This document shows, in pieces, positions 39,201-47,500 of a stretch of 64,000 nucleotides of DNA; position 1 is the stretch's first letter; the number at the start of each line of letters is the position of its first letter. The position numbers and the translations under genes were made by a program. Source of the stretch: Xenorhabdus yunnanensis (GTDB lineage Bacteria > Pseudomonadota > Gammaproteobacteria > Enterobacterales > Enterobacteriaceae); contig NZ_JAQRFI010000009.1 of the NCBI RefSeq assembly GCF_028598805.1, forward strand, positions 1 to 64,000, given 5' to 3'. The notes beneath the pieces were generated by a model, which saw nothing but the letters and a program-made list of their open reading frames with translations, had not been told where the DNA came from and did no database searches.

Positions 39201-41200
39201 TAACCTATGATACTGCCAGTCGTGTAAACAGTTGGACGGTTCATGACAAACAACACAACCAAAAATTAACCATCACCCTGAGTTTTGATGATTTTGGTCG
39301 TGAGGTCAGTCGTCAGATCCGGACTAAAACCGATACGCTGACGTTGGAACAAGGCTATAACGTCAAGGGACAGGTGACTTCCCGTAGCACTCGTTCGCAA
39401 GTGGCCGGCTTGTTACGGCAGGAAACCTACACGTATGATCCCGCGCGCCGCTGGTTGATGGAATATCACTGCACCGGTTCGGAGCCTTCCCGTGATGCCT
39501 ACGGTTTTAGCATTGCCCGTCAGCGTTTTACCTATGATGTTCTGGGTAATATCCAAACCTGTATGACCACACTTAAAGATGGCAGCAGCGATACGGCAAC
39601 GTTCACTTACAGTGAGGCAGACCCCTGTCAGTTGCACGGTATAACTCATACCCACCCCGGTTATCCCGCCACCATCACATTGGCTTATGATAAGGCGGGG
39701 CGATTGGTTCAGGATGAGGCAGGGCGTCATTTAACCTATGATGCGCTGGGACGGTTAACCTCAGTGCGTTTAAAGGCGGCCACAAGTGATTACGCTTATG
39801 ACGCGACCAACCATCTGGTGCTGCAACACATTGATACCAAGAAAATTGGCATCGGGAAAACCCATGAGCTTTATTATCAGGGCGCGACCCGTGTAGCCGA
39901 GATCTTGCGGGAAAGCGGGGCGGCGACCCGTCTGTTACATGCCCACGGGGAAACGGTCGCGACGGTTACCGGTCCAGAGGTGCATTTGCTGGGGACGGAT
40001 AAACACAGCAGCGTACTGCTGAGCCACAAGGGAGATGGTGCTGAAACACGTTACCGTTATTCTCCGTATGGACAGCAGGCTCCAGATGAACGTGCCCCCG
40101 ACCTCCCCGCCTACAATGGCGAGCGTCTTGATCCCGTATGGGGAACTTACCACTTAGGCAATGGCTATCGCACCTATAATCCCGTATTGATGCGGTTTAC
40201 TGCGCCGGACAATCTGAGTCCATTCGGCGCTGGTGGCATCAACAGCTATGCTTATTGCCTGAATGATCCGATAAACCGGACTGATCCCAGCGGACATATG
40301 AGTCTGGGGGGCATTTTGGGCATTATTTTCGGCACTATCGGGTTAGCCGTTGGTATCGTCATGGCCATTCCCACAGGGGGAGCGTCACTGTCCATCGGAG
40401 GGGCTGTCTTGGCCGGACTGGGATTAGCCGCTGATGCCACAGGGATGGCCAAGACAGCCACCGAAGACAGTGACCCCAATGCCTCTGCGATCCTCGGTTG
40501 GGTTTCCATGGGACTCGGTGTGGTCAGCATGGGGGCTGGTGCAATCGGTGGCTTGGTCACCGGTATGCGGCGAGTGGGAAACCGGCTGATAACCAGTTTT
40601 AGCCATGGGATGAGTGGCAGGAGGGTTCCTGAAGCCACAAATAATTGGCTAAGAAACACTGAATACACCCGGACTTTCCAGTCTATATTAAATGAAAATA
40701 GGGTTCGCCAAATCGAAAATCCAGTAGGTAGCGGTGCTTATACTTTAAGAGTGGATACTGACGGATTAAATAACGACACGCTTCGTCGGTTGGATAGATT
40801 GGGATTTGAAATAATTAGCCCTAATGGTGAATCAAGAATGATTGATAATGTCTCTAATGCGTTAGGCATACAATTTTCACTGAACATCACAGAAAGGAAC
40901 TATCTAAGTTTATATGGGCAATTTATAACAAGTAACACTCCCTATGGTAGTACCCATATAATTAATAGATTTCGCCATATACTAAATACGTATAGGAATG
41001 TGGGGTTGTCTCTTAATGATGAGGTAATAAATACGATGGGGGAGGCATGGAGAGGTACTAGATTTAGCGATGATGTAAATCGGTGGCTACATTTTGAAAT
41101 GCTAGATAGGTGGCCTAACATTGGGGAACCTATGACGGAAGATCGGCTACAGTTGTCCGCATTTGATATATATAATAACTTTGTTCCAGATATTGATTAA
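36215..41200 (+). CDS. RHS-repeat polymorphic toxin-type protein
   Basis: A 1661-residue RHS/YD-repeat protein. Such proteins form a hollow beta-shell that encloses a C-terminal toxin. The N-terminal region (about 1-330) opens with SAARGNVDPRTGLFNY, typical of RHS proteins from insect pathogens. YD repeats run from about 570 to 1330 (for example DALGRTTRYYYDTFGRI). The RHS core ends near residue 1360 with the NRTDPSGH segment, where related proteins self-cleave using aspartates. A glycine/alanine-rich hydrophobic stretch follows (about 1361-1435). The last 200 residues (from about 1460) are unlike the rest and have an AT-rich composition, so they are probably an exchanged toxin tip; I do not recognise their activity. 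There is no signal peptide and no VgrG or PAAR gene nearby. Confidence 0.88.
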   Translation: MNSNFFSHAHNFQSAARGNVDPRTGLFNYLMPVAYLIGNNYLGPEQAIMLSYSPLNTNDIGFGIGFSIGLTQYDAQNRLLMLSTGERYNVDETAETVFLRQYKQDVVRFEKDVTKNVYRVIHKSGRVEVLTGPQNAFDLKVPIQIVNPLGYSLKLSWHFNLGTIPYLSSIADEEKALLKIHYELGAYTRITVWPNTSESYDIQLLFNNAYMVSIQKGAAGQTLKWEMDYDTDNRFLTQVLSPTGLKESVNYTSDGHRHPDNANLPALPYVARHIQSPGHGPDIVRTYEYTNFNFLGYGAVGNWGRDEDYLYGIFTDYQYGSTESWQEGKTQRHITRSYNNYHLLTSEGIQQNDCKRHHKTEYYAQAGVDFEDQPPQFQMPKSAIVSFNEAANGENHQTQFDGSGNPTMQITPDGTRTDWTYYPASGEAGACPPDPHGFVRFVKSKTVTPGQCSPEGIYEEAPVHKTIYRYTQLPARPGSPWSYVVVRTYQGTFSAGRLLHERQTHYVNEITSPHHGRLHRIDETVHGTQGGDQAWTSQQVFSYVLQGEELVQGIQWTGYDQLSIATQRTQSRVSGKLWRDVDALGRTTRYYYDTFGRILKCINNAGTDYAREITYAYAIEGAGAVTTTQTDAWGNQVRTRFDGLGRAYQQEKLEKGQEKQGWRLVSETVYDNGGRVEKHIRHDWLPVGEGTGAIAQVSSGQRFEYDDWGQGYLVIQDTGERLRHDYDPATRTAQITRLAEGLHFGKTTVVYNARHQPVTITRYNSQGQFYSQQIHHYDGLGRLRATIDELSQKTEYIYDLFSRVSAIKHSDGTVIRKNYAPFSAGNLLTHIEAGGHVLGTRDFDSLQRNISTTCGGRTYRYTYQGGSPYPSQSTDPLGQTATHHYEPLLENALTKVEAEGIEQRFNYDPKTGAMTQAAASQIATHKMSYTASGQLRQTRYYFEDKQAGAARSVDYTYSPIGLMTDYKDVTGKKCYTRFDSFGRPIATRDTDIEIALTYDTASRVNSWTVHDKQHNQKLTITLSFDDFGREVSRQIRTKTDTLTLEQGYNVKGQVTSRSTRSQVAGLLRQETYTYDPARRWLMEYHCTGSEPSRDAYGFSIARQRFTYDVLGNIQTCMTTLKDGSSDTATFTYSEADPCQLHGITHTHPGYPATITLAYDKAGRLVQDEAGRHLTYDALGRLTSVRLKAATSDYAYDATNHLVLQHIDTKKIGIGKTHELYYQGATRVAEILRESGAATRLLHAHGETVATVTGPEVHLLGTDKHSSVLLSHKGDGAETRYRYSPYGQQAPDERAPDLPAYNGERLDPVWGTYHLGNGYRTYNPVLMRFTAPDNLSPFGAGGINSYAYCLNDPINRTDPSGHMSLGGILGIIFGTIGLAVGIVMAIPTGGASLSIGGAVLAGLGLAADATGMAKTATEDSDPNASAILGWVSMGLGVVSMGAGAIGGLVTGMRRVGNRLITSFSHGMSGRRVPEATNNWLRNTEYTRTFQSILNENRVRQIENPVGSGAYTLRVDTDGLNNDTLRRLDRLGFEIISPNGESRMIDNVSNALGIQFSLNITERNYLSLYGQFITSNTPYGSTHIINRFRHILNTYRNVGLSLNDEVINTMGEAWRGTRFSDDVNRWLHFEMLDRWPNIGEPMTEDRLQLSAFDIYNNFVPDID

Positions 41201-41279
41201 AGGTTGATTATTTTAAATAAGCATTAATCCCCCCAAAGGGGGAGTTCTGAAACTTAATGCTTTAATAAATCGTATCAAT

Positions 41280-42206
41280 TTATATTTTAACACCATGATA
41301 GCCGGATAAAATTAATTCCCATTCCTGTTGAGCGAACCAAGTTTGGGTATTTCCATTATAATGTATTTCATCGGGCAGGAAGACGCCATATTCAGAAGCA
41401 ATGCCAGTGTAATTTGGCGAATTCCGTGCATCAATCAACGTACGGTATTTAGGGGCCGCGGCAATGACATCTTTAATTGCTTCATCTACATAGCTGGTAT
41501 TGAGAGAATCGAACGCTACCGAAAGTGGGTAATATAATCGCCATGGGATCTGACGGGAGCCGATGGAATCACTAATACCAGTGATGATACGGGTAAAATT
41601 CATCTCTGATGCTTTGGCCGCCGCTAAACTCTCAATTTCTGCTTCCCATTGGTTCCAATGTACCGCCAGAATGCGCGGATTTTTGCCCATCTTACGTAAT
41701 GATTCAACTGCCATGCGTAAGGTTCTAATCGCTCGGGAATAAAGGGATTCTACATCTTTTGGATCGCGCTCTGGTGCCCAGCGATTATCGGGAGGGTTAT
41801 TTAAGTACATACCCTGACCTCCGTAACCCATTAAAATTACATAAAGATCGGGTAAATTCAGCGTATTGCCCTGATTAATATGATCTTGCCAGAATTTAGC
41901 AAAACGATTGACGGCATTGTAAGGATGATCTTGGTTTCCACGTGGTAAACCGACGGGAGCACCCATATTGGCATTACCAAAACTGGTCAATCCTGTCCAA
42001 TTAATGGTAGTAAAGTTGACGCTATAGATTTCTGGCAGAGATAGAGTGAATACATTATTTAAACCCTGGGTAATTCTTTCATCTGGCGGTAATAATGTAC
42101 CGTGACCATAGCTATTAGATTGTCCAAGAACGATGAATAGTGGTGCATCATTGGCTTCCCATGACAAATATTTTATTTCGGGAGAGTGAAGCGGTTTGTT
42201 TATCAT
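41280..42206 (-). CDS. SGNH/SASA-type carbohydrate esterase
   Basis: A probable serine esterase of 308 residues resembling sialate O-acetylesterases (carbohydrate esterase family 6/DUF303). The block I motif is VLGQSNSYGHG with nucleophile Ser30, and the C-terminal catalytic pair lies in PDEIHYN (Asp279, His282). The middle has a VHWNQWEAE segment where the family usually has a WxQGE-type motif. It has no signal peptide, so it would act in the cytoplasm or be exported by an unrecognised route. It faces the RHS gene tail to tail and stands alone. It might remove acetyl groups from host glycans or from the cell's own polysaccharide. Confidence 0.78.
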   Translation of the reverse strand: MINKPLHSPEIKYLSWEANDAPLFIVLGQSNSYGHGTLLPPDERITQGLNNVFTLSLPEIYSVNFTTINWTGLTSFGNANMGAPVGLPRGNQDHPYNAVNRFAKFWQDHINQGNTLNLPDLYVILMGYGGQGMYLNNPPDNRWAPERDPKDVESLYSRAIRTLRMAVESLRKMGKNPRILAVHWNQWEAEIESLAAAKASEMNFTRIITGISDSIGSRQIPWRLYYPLSVAFDSLNTSYVDEAIKDVIAAAPKYRTLIDARNSPNYTGIASEYGVFLPDEIHYNGNTQTWFAQQEWELILSGYHGVKI

Positions 42207-43178
42207 CAGTTTCCCCTTTAACTATATGAATTAATTAGATATCGCACTCCTTGCCAAAAAATTATTTATGTCAGATAAAGTGTACATGGTTAATTAATCC
42301 GATCTATTTTTCTTAATTCAAATAAAAACAATCTGTTATTTTTCTGATTATAAGTTATGGAATAGATTTTTAAATAACTTTTTTCTCAGTCAGATAAATA
42401 TAATATGTTTTGTTATTTAATTTTCATTTACTCGCTGATAAATTTGATAACTTATCTTAATAAAGGTATATCCAGTAAATGCTAAGTTGTAGATAGTATT
42501 TTATCTATATTTATCTTATGCCTATTAAAGCAGGGTGCACGTTCTGAAAGAGTGACTGGTTTTTATTTTACTCTCGCCATTGGGGTATATAGTAATCAAT
42601 TCATCACATATAAATTAATATATCCTTTCTTTATATTAAACAAGCAATATTTTTACTTGTATTTAATTGTTTGATTTATATGGAATGACTGTTTTTCATT
42701 CTGAAATGATTGTGTCAAATTACCTTAATGGTGAATAATGTTTTTTTGATATAAAATTTCATTTTTGTTGATTTGATATTGTCTTTTATATTTTAAAAAA
42801 TTTAATTAATAAATGATTTTTGAATTTGTTTTATCGAAGTTAATTTAACGTTTTTTGTTTATTAAATGATAAATATAAAGGATGTTCTGAGGTAATAAGC
42901 AAAAAAATATAAATTATTTTTATATTATCCTCTTATTAGAGAAGTGGGCTGCATCTTATCCCATCATAAAATGTCTCATTGAAATCCCACCGACGGATTT
43001 TCATATTGCTATCAATTAATGATTCATCCAGCATAAAAAAAGACATAGCAGGATAAGTTAGAAAAATATTTAGCATCACCTGCCCATATTGAATTATGTG
43101 ATGAGATTTTATGTCCTGTTCTTGAAAATAGCGTAAATTCGTTAATTGTATTCGATATTACACGGTGAGAATCCCGGC
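42207..43178. other. Long AT-rich gap
   Basis: Nearly 1 kb without a confident gene. Most is extremely AT-rich. A more balanced patch at about 42936-43080 holds a 46-codon minus-strand frame, listed separately. Promoters for the esterase and the DUF1349 gene should lie at the two ends. Confidence 0.5.
42936..43076 (-). CDS. Possible small protein or gene relic
   Basis: A minus-strand frame of 46 codons from ATG (43076) to TAA, beginning MLNIFLTYPAMSFFML and ending GIRCSPLL, with AGGTG close before the ATG. The stretch is less AT-rich than the DNA around it, which favours real or formerly coding sequence. I do not recognise it, and it could equally be a leftover piece of a larger gene. Confidence 0.25.
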   Translation of the reverse strand: MLNIFLTYPAMSFFMLDESLIDSNMKIRRWDFNETFYDGIRCSPLL

Positions 43179-43670
43179 ATGCTAAAACATGTTTTTACGA
43201 AACGACCCAAAAATAGCACGGTTAAGTGGCTGAATCCCCCGCTTTATTGGGAAACTGATATGGGATTGTGCAGAATAAAACCTGCATCTGGGACGGATTT
43301 TTGGCGAGAAACGTATTTTGGTCATACGGCGGATAATGGACATGCTTTATTGGCTTCTTTCTGTAGCAGTATTGTGATTTCAACGGATGTTATTTTTTCA
43401 CCTCAGCATGATTATGATCAGGCTGGATTAATGATCCGTTTGTCCGATAAAAATTGGATAAAGTTTTCAGTGGAACTGGAGCCAGACAGAACGATTAAAC
43501 TTGGTACTACAGTGACATCGCAAGGAATATCAGATTGGTCTGGTGAAGTGATAGCGACTACTGATACTTCGATACCCAATAAAGCATGGGCTGGTATCTA
43601 TGCTGCTTGCCCACGGGAATCCGGATTTATAGCGAACTTTGAAAAGACATCAATGAGGGCAATAAAATGA
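43179..43670 (+). CDS. DUF1349 family protein
   Basis: A protein of 163 residues of the DUF1349 family, predicted to have a concanavalin-like beta-sandwich. The ATG at 43179 was chosen over a TTG at 43146 because GGTGAG precedes it. Typical parts are WLNPPLYWE near the start, ETYFGHTADNGH, and the central DQAGLMIRLSDKNWIKFSVE. Its last codons overlap the next gene's ATG by four bases. Function is not established for the family; some members sit beside sugar-related enzymes. Confidence 0.8.
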   Translation: MLKHVFTKRPKNSTVKWLNPPLYWETDMGLCRIKPASGTDFWRETYFGHTADNGHALLASFCSSIVISTDVIFSPQHDYDQAGLMIRLSDKNWIKFSVELEPDRTIKLGTTVTSQGISDWSGEVIATTDTSIPNKAWAGIYAACPRESGFIANFEKTSMRAIK

Positions 43671-44425
43671 TTCGATTTAACGGTAAGGTTGTCATTATTA
43701 CTGGCGCAGGCAGCGGCATTGGCGAAGCTACAGCAAAGCGTTTTTCACAAGAAGGAGCCATTGTTGTATTGGCTGGGCGAGATACTGATAAGCTTAGCCG
43801 TGTATTCAGTGAATTATCATCGAATAAAGCGTTGGTGATTCAAACAGATGTAGTAAACCGTGAGTCGGCCAAACACATGGTTGATGAGACGATCAGGCAT
43901 TTTGGTCGGATAGATATTCTGGTCAATAACGCAGGTATATATGTGGTTGGCGATTTATTGAGTGTTTCGCAGGAAGAAGGTAATGACGTTCTGGCTACCA
44001 ATCTGAATGGTGTACTTAATTGTAGTTATTTTGCTTTGCCACATTTAATCGAAAGTAAAGGGTGTATTGTTAATAATGCCTCTGTATCAGGGTTAGGAGC
44101 CGATTGGGGAGGTGTTCATTATTGTGCGGCAAAAGGTGCCGTGGTTAACTTGACCCGTGCCATGGCGCTGGATCATGGAGCACAAGGTGTTCGTGTCAAT
44201 GCGGTGTGCCCAAGTTTAGTGATGACACCTATGACTGCGCGTTTTGACGATGAAACTCTGCAACATTTTAATAACCGCATTCCGTTAAAAAGAGCGGGTC
44301 AACCTTCCGACGTCGCAGCAGCCATTGCATTTTTGGCCAGCGACGATGCCAGTTTTATTAATGGGGTGAACCTGCCGATAGATGGCGGAGTAACCGCATC
44401 CAATGGCCAGCCTAATTTTAATTAA
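43667..44425 (+). CDS. Short-chain dehydrogenase/reductase (SDR)
   Basis: An NAD(P)-dependent oxidoreductase of 252 residues. The nucleotide-binding motif TGAGSGIG is at 12-19, NNAG at 87-90, catalytic Ser at 139 or 141, and the YxxxK pair at Tyr152 and Lys156 (YCAAK). The C terminus carries the usual INGVNLPIDGG. It is translationally coupled to the DUF1349 gene. The substrate is not predictable. It lies tail to tail with the NRPS gene, so it may or may not serve that pathway. Confidence 0.92.
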   Translation: MIRFNGKVVIITGAGSGIGEATAKRFSQEGAIVVLAGRDTDKLSRVFSELSSNKALVIQTDVVNRESAKHMVDETIRHFGRIDILVNNAGIYVVGDLLSVSQEEGNDVLATNLNGVLNCSYFALPHLIESKGCIVNNASVSGLGADWGGVHYCAAKGAVVNLTRAMALDHGAQGVRVNAVCPSLVMTPMTARFDDETLQHFNNRIPLKRAGQPSDVAAAIAFLASDDASFINGVNLPIDGGVTASNGQPNFN

Positions 44426-44442
44426 TAAACTTTTAGCGAAAA

Positions 44443-44469
44443 AGCGGCTCCCAAAATGGTGGAGCCGCT
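44443..44469. terminator. Bidirectional terminator between SDR and NRPS
   Basis: A 9-bp perfect stem (AGCGGCTCC / GGAGCCGCT) with a 9-nt loop between the convergent SDR and NRPS genes. A-rich sequence before and T-rich sequence after make it usable from both sides. Confidence 0.8.
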
Positions 44470-44473
44470 CAAT

Positions 44474-44503
44474 TTCAACCCACTAACGTTCAATCCACTA
44501 ACT
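44474..44503. repeat. Two 15-bp tandem repeats beside the NRPS stop
   Basis: TTCAACCCACTAACG followed directly by TTCAATCCACTAACT (13 of 15 identical), just downstream of the NRPS stop codon. Similar short tandem duplications occur at other gene ends in this window. Confidence 0.7.
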
Positions 44504-44524
44504 GGATTGAATAATTCGATGCGG

Positions 44525-47500
44525 TTAAGTAACTTGGGTTGTTACTTTAGCCAATTCACAGAGTGAAGGATGAGTAAACAGTGTCGCCAATGGAATCTCC
44601 ATGCCTTGCTCCCGCATACGTGCCAGTAATTGTATTGCTATTAGAGAATGCCCTCCCAGTGCGAAGAAATTGTCATGGCGACCAACCTGTTCCAGTTTCA
44701 ACAATTTCTGCCAGATCTGGGCCAGTACGGTTTCCACATCACCGATGGGAGCTTCATAGCCGGAGGCTACAGCGGCAGGTTGCTCAGATGTCGGTAGTGC
44801 TTGGTGATCGTATTTACCATCAGGGGCTAATATTAACGGATCTTGTGGGTAGTCGGCCTGTGTGGCCTTGAAATCGGCCAATAGCTGCTGGCGTTCGGTG
44901 GCAGACATAATGGCTATGTCCATGATTGGCCGTTGAGGTTGATTTTCCAGCGCTTCAACCAGACTTGCCAAAGCAGTAGTCATATAACCTATCAGACGTG
45001 ACGGATCAATTCCTGACACAGCTTGGGCAGACAACAGAAAGCTTTTGCCCAAATTATCTACAGCTAAATAGAGGGGATAGTGAGTTCTCTCCTGTCCTGT
45101 GACCAGATGTATACCTTCCCATCCGGTATTGGTCGTATTCGATTTGCTGTGTTTTGATTGACTATGTTTCAATTGACTATGGCGATAGTTAAGGAGTGCA
45201 TTGAAAAGCGGCAAGGGAGGAGTGACCCCGCTACAGCGTTGAGCCGCCGCCAGAGGAGCTTGCTCGTGCTCAAGTAATCGCGCCAGACTGCGGTAGGCCT
45301 CTTGCACGGTTGCCTGTACGCTATTTTCGGCAAGCTGGAACCGCACAGGCAGCGTATTAATAAACAGCCCAAGAATATGTTCAAGATCGGCACTTTCCTG
45401 CATACGTCCCAGTAAGACTGTCCCGAAGACAACATCATCCCGCCCGCTTATTTTTGCCAGCACTTGTGCCCATGCGACATGAAATAGTGCTCCGGGGCTG
45501 ACTCCCTGATGGCTTGCCTGTTTGCGGATACTTCTGGACAGTGCGGCATTAAGTGGCCTGATAACTTCAGTTATCGGTCTATCTCCACTGTAGACATCCA
45601 GTATTCCGAAAGGGGCGGTCGGTGTGTCCACGTCGGCGAGCATCTCTCGGAAAAAGGCTTCATGGGCTGATATTGGTGCATGCAAGGACTGGGCAATAAA
45701 GTGACGATAAGGCAATGCAGGGGGCAATTGCCCGGTACTCTGGTGCAAAAGTTCGTTGATTTCAGCAATGATAAGACCCAGCGATACATGGTCATTAAGT
45801 ATATGGTGGCAGCAGAAGGCCAGTAACCATTCACCTTGATGCGGATCATAGGCGATATCGGCAGAGAATAACGGTGCCTGACTCACATCGAGACGGTGCC
45901 GGTATGGATCTGTATGCGCCAGTAACTGAGATGGTACGTCTTTATCGTTGTCTGGCATAAAGGTGTTGATGTGCAGGGAAGCCTGACGCCAGACAACTTG
46001 TACTGGCTGTGTTAAGCCTTCCCAGCAAATGGCAGTGCGCAGAATATCGTGACGGTTAATGATCTGTTGCAAGGCCGCCAGAAAAGCATCAAGGCGATCG
46101 CGGGTGTCGAAAGCAAACAAGGTATGCAACAGATAAACGTCTCCTTGTGTTTGCAGCAGATGGTGGAACAGCATACCTTCCTGTAATGGTGCGAGTGGAT
46201 AGATATCCTGAATATTGGTAACACCATCAGAAAGGGTCGCGGCGATAGTATCAATTTCGTGTTGCGTCAGAGAAACCAGCGGCAGCATATCGGGAGTGAT
46301 GGCGGTGCAGCCATCAGGGATGAGATTGGGCGGTACGGTATACGTAGTTGCATTCTCTTTGGTTACCTGCATTACTTTTGCCATCTCAGCCAGTGTTGGA
46401 GCGGAGAACACTGTACGAATATCAAGACTCCAGCCTAGGTTACGCAGTCGTTCGATCAGGCTGATTACCATCAGTGAATGACCGCCCAGCTCAAAGAAAT
46501 TATCATAACGACCCACCTTTTCCAGCTCTAATAATATTTGCCATATCTCGGCCAGCGCTATTTCCCTGTCGCCGAGCGGTGCTTCATAAGCGCGGGTCAC
46601 AATTGATGCTTGATCCGGCATCGGCAGTGCCTGACGGTCGAGCTTGCCATTTGGTGCGAGTGGGAACGCATCCAGTGTCACAAATGCGCTGGGCAGCATA
46701 TATTCGGCAAGATGCTGCGCGAGTTGTTGTCGCAGTTCCGCTGGCACAAGCTCTGTATTGGGTTCTGCGATCAGATAAGCAACAAGACGCTTATCGCCCC
46801 CTGTTTTTTCATAAGAAGCATCCTCGCGGGCAAGTACGATCGCCTCACGCACGCCGTAGCATTGCATCAATCTGGTTTCAATTTCTCCCAGTTCGATACG
46901 GAAGCCGCGTAGCTTGACCTGAAAATCATTGCGACCAAGGTATTCGATATTGCCGTCAGATCGCCAGCGAGCCAAGTCGCCGGTCTTATACATGCGAGCG
47001 TTGGGGTGTTCGCTGAATGGATCAACGACAAATTTCTCTGCTGTCAGTTCTGGTTGATTTGAATAACCACGGGCGACCCCCATACCACCAATATAGATTT
47101 CGCCGCTTACGCCGATAGGAACCGGCTGACTGAGCGCATCCAAAATATAGATACGTGTATTGGACAATGGCCGACCAATCGGGATGTTGTTGGTGATAGA
47201 TGGAAGATGTTTGTTATCTACCATCATGTTTTTATCTACCATTATGTTTCTATCTACCATCATAGTTGAGGCAGTAACGGTGATCTCGGTGGGGCCATAG
47301 GCGTTGATCCAGCGGCAGGATTGTATTTCCGGGCACGACAACCAGTCCATTAAATAGCGGGGTTCTACTTTATCACCCCCAACAATAACGGTGCGTAGAT
47401 AGGGGCTGAAACCGCTGCGTCCTGCCCTCATTTCTTGTACCCAATGGTGCCAGAACGCGGTCGGTATATTTATGATAGTCACTTTTTGTTCACGCAAAAA

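Noticed and set aside
42207-43145. CRISPR array or tRNA gene in the AT-rich gaps
   Set aside because: I saw no regularly spaced repeats or cloverleaf-like sequence here or in the other long gaps.
44600-44700. Hidden thioesterase at the NRPS C terminus
   Set aside because: The protein ends about 40 residues after the T4 serine and no GxSxG-containing domain follows; the next gene is an SDR on the other strand.
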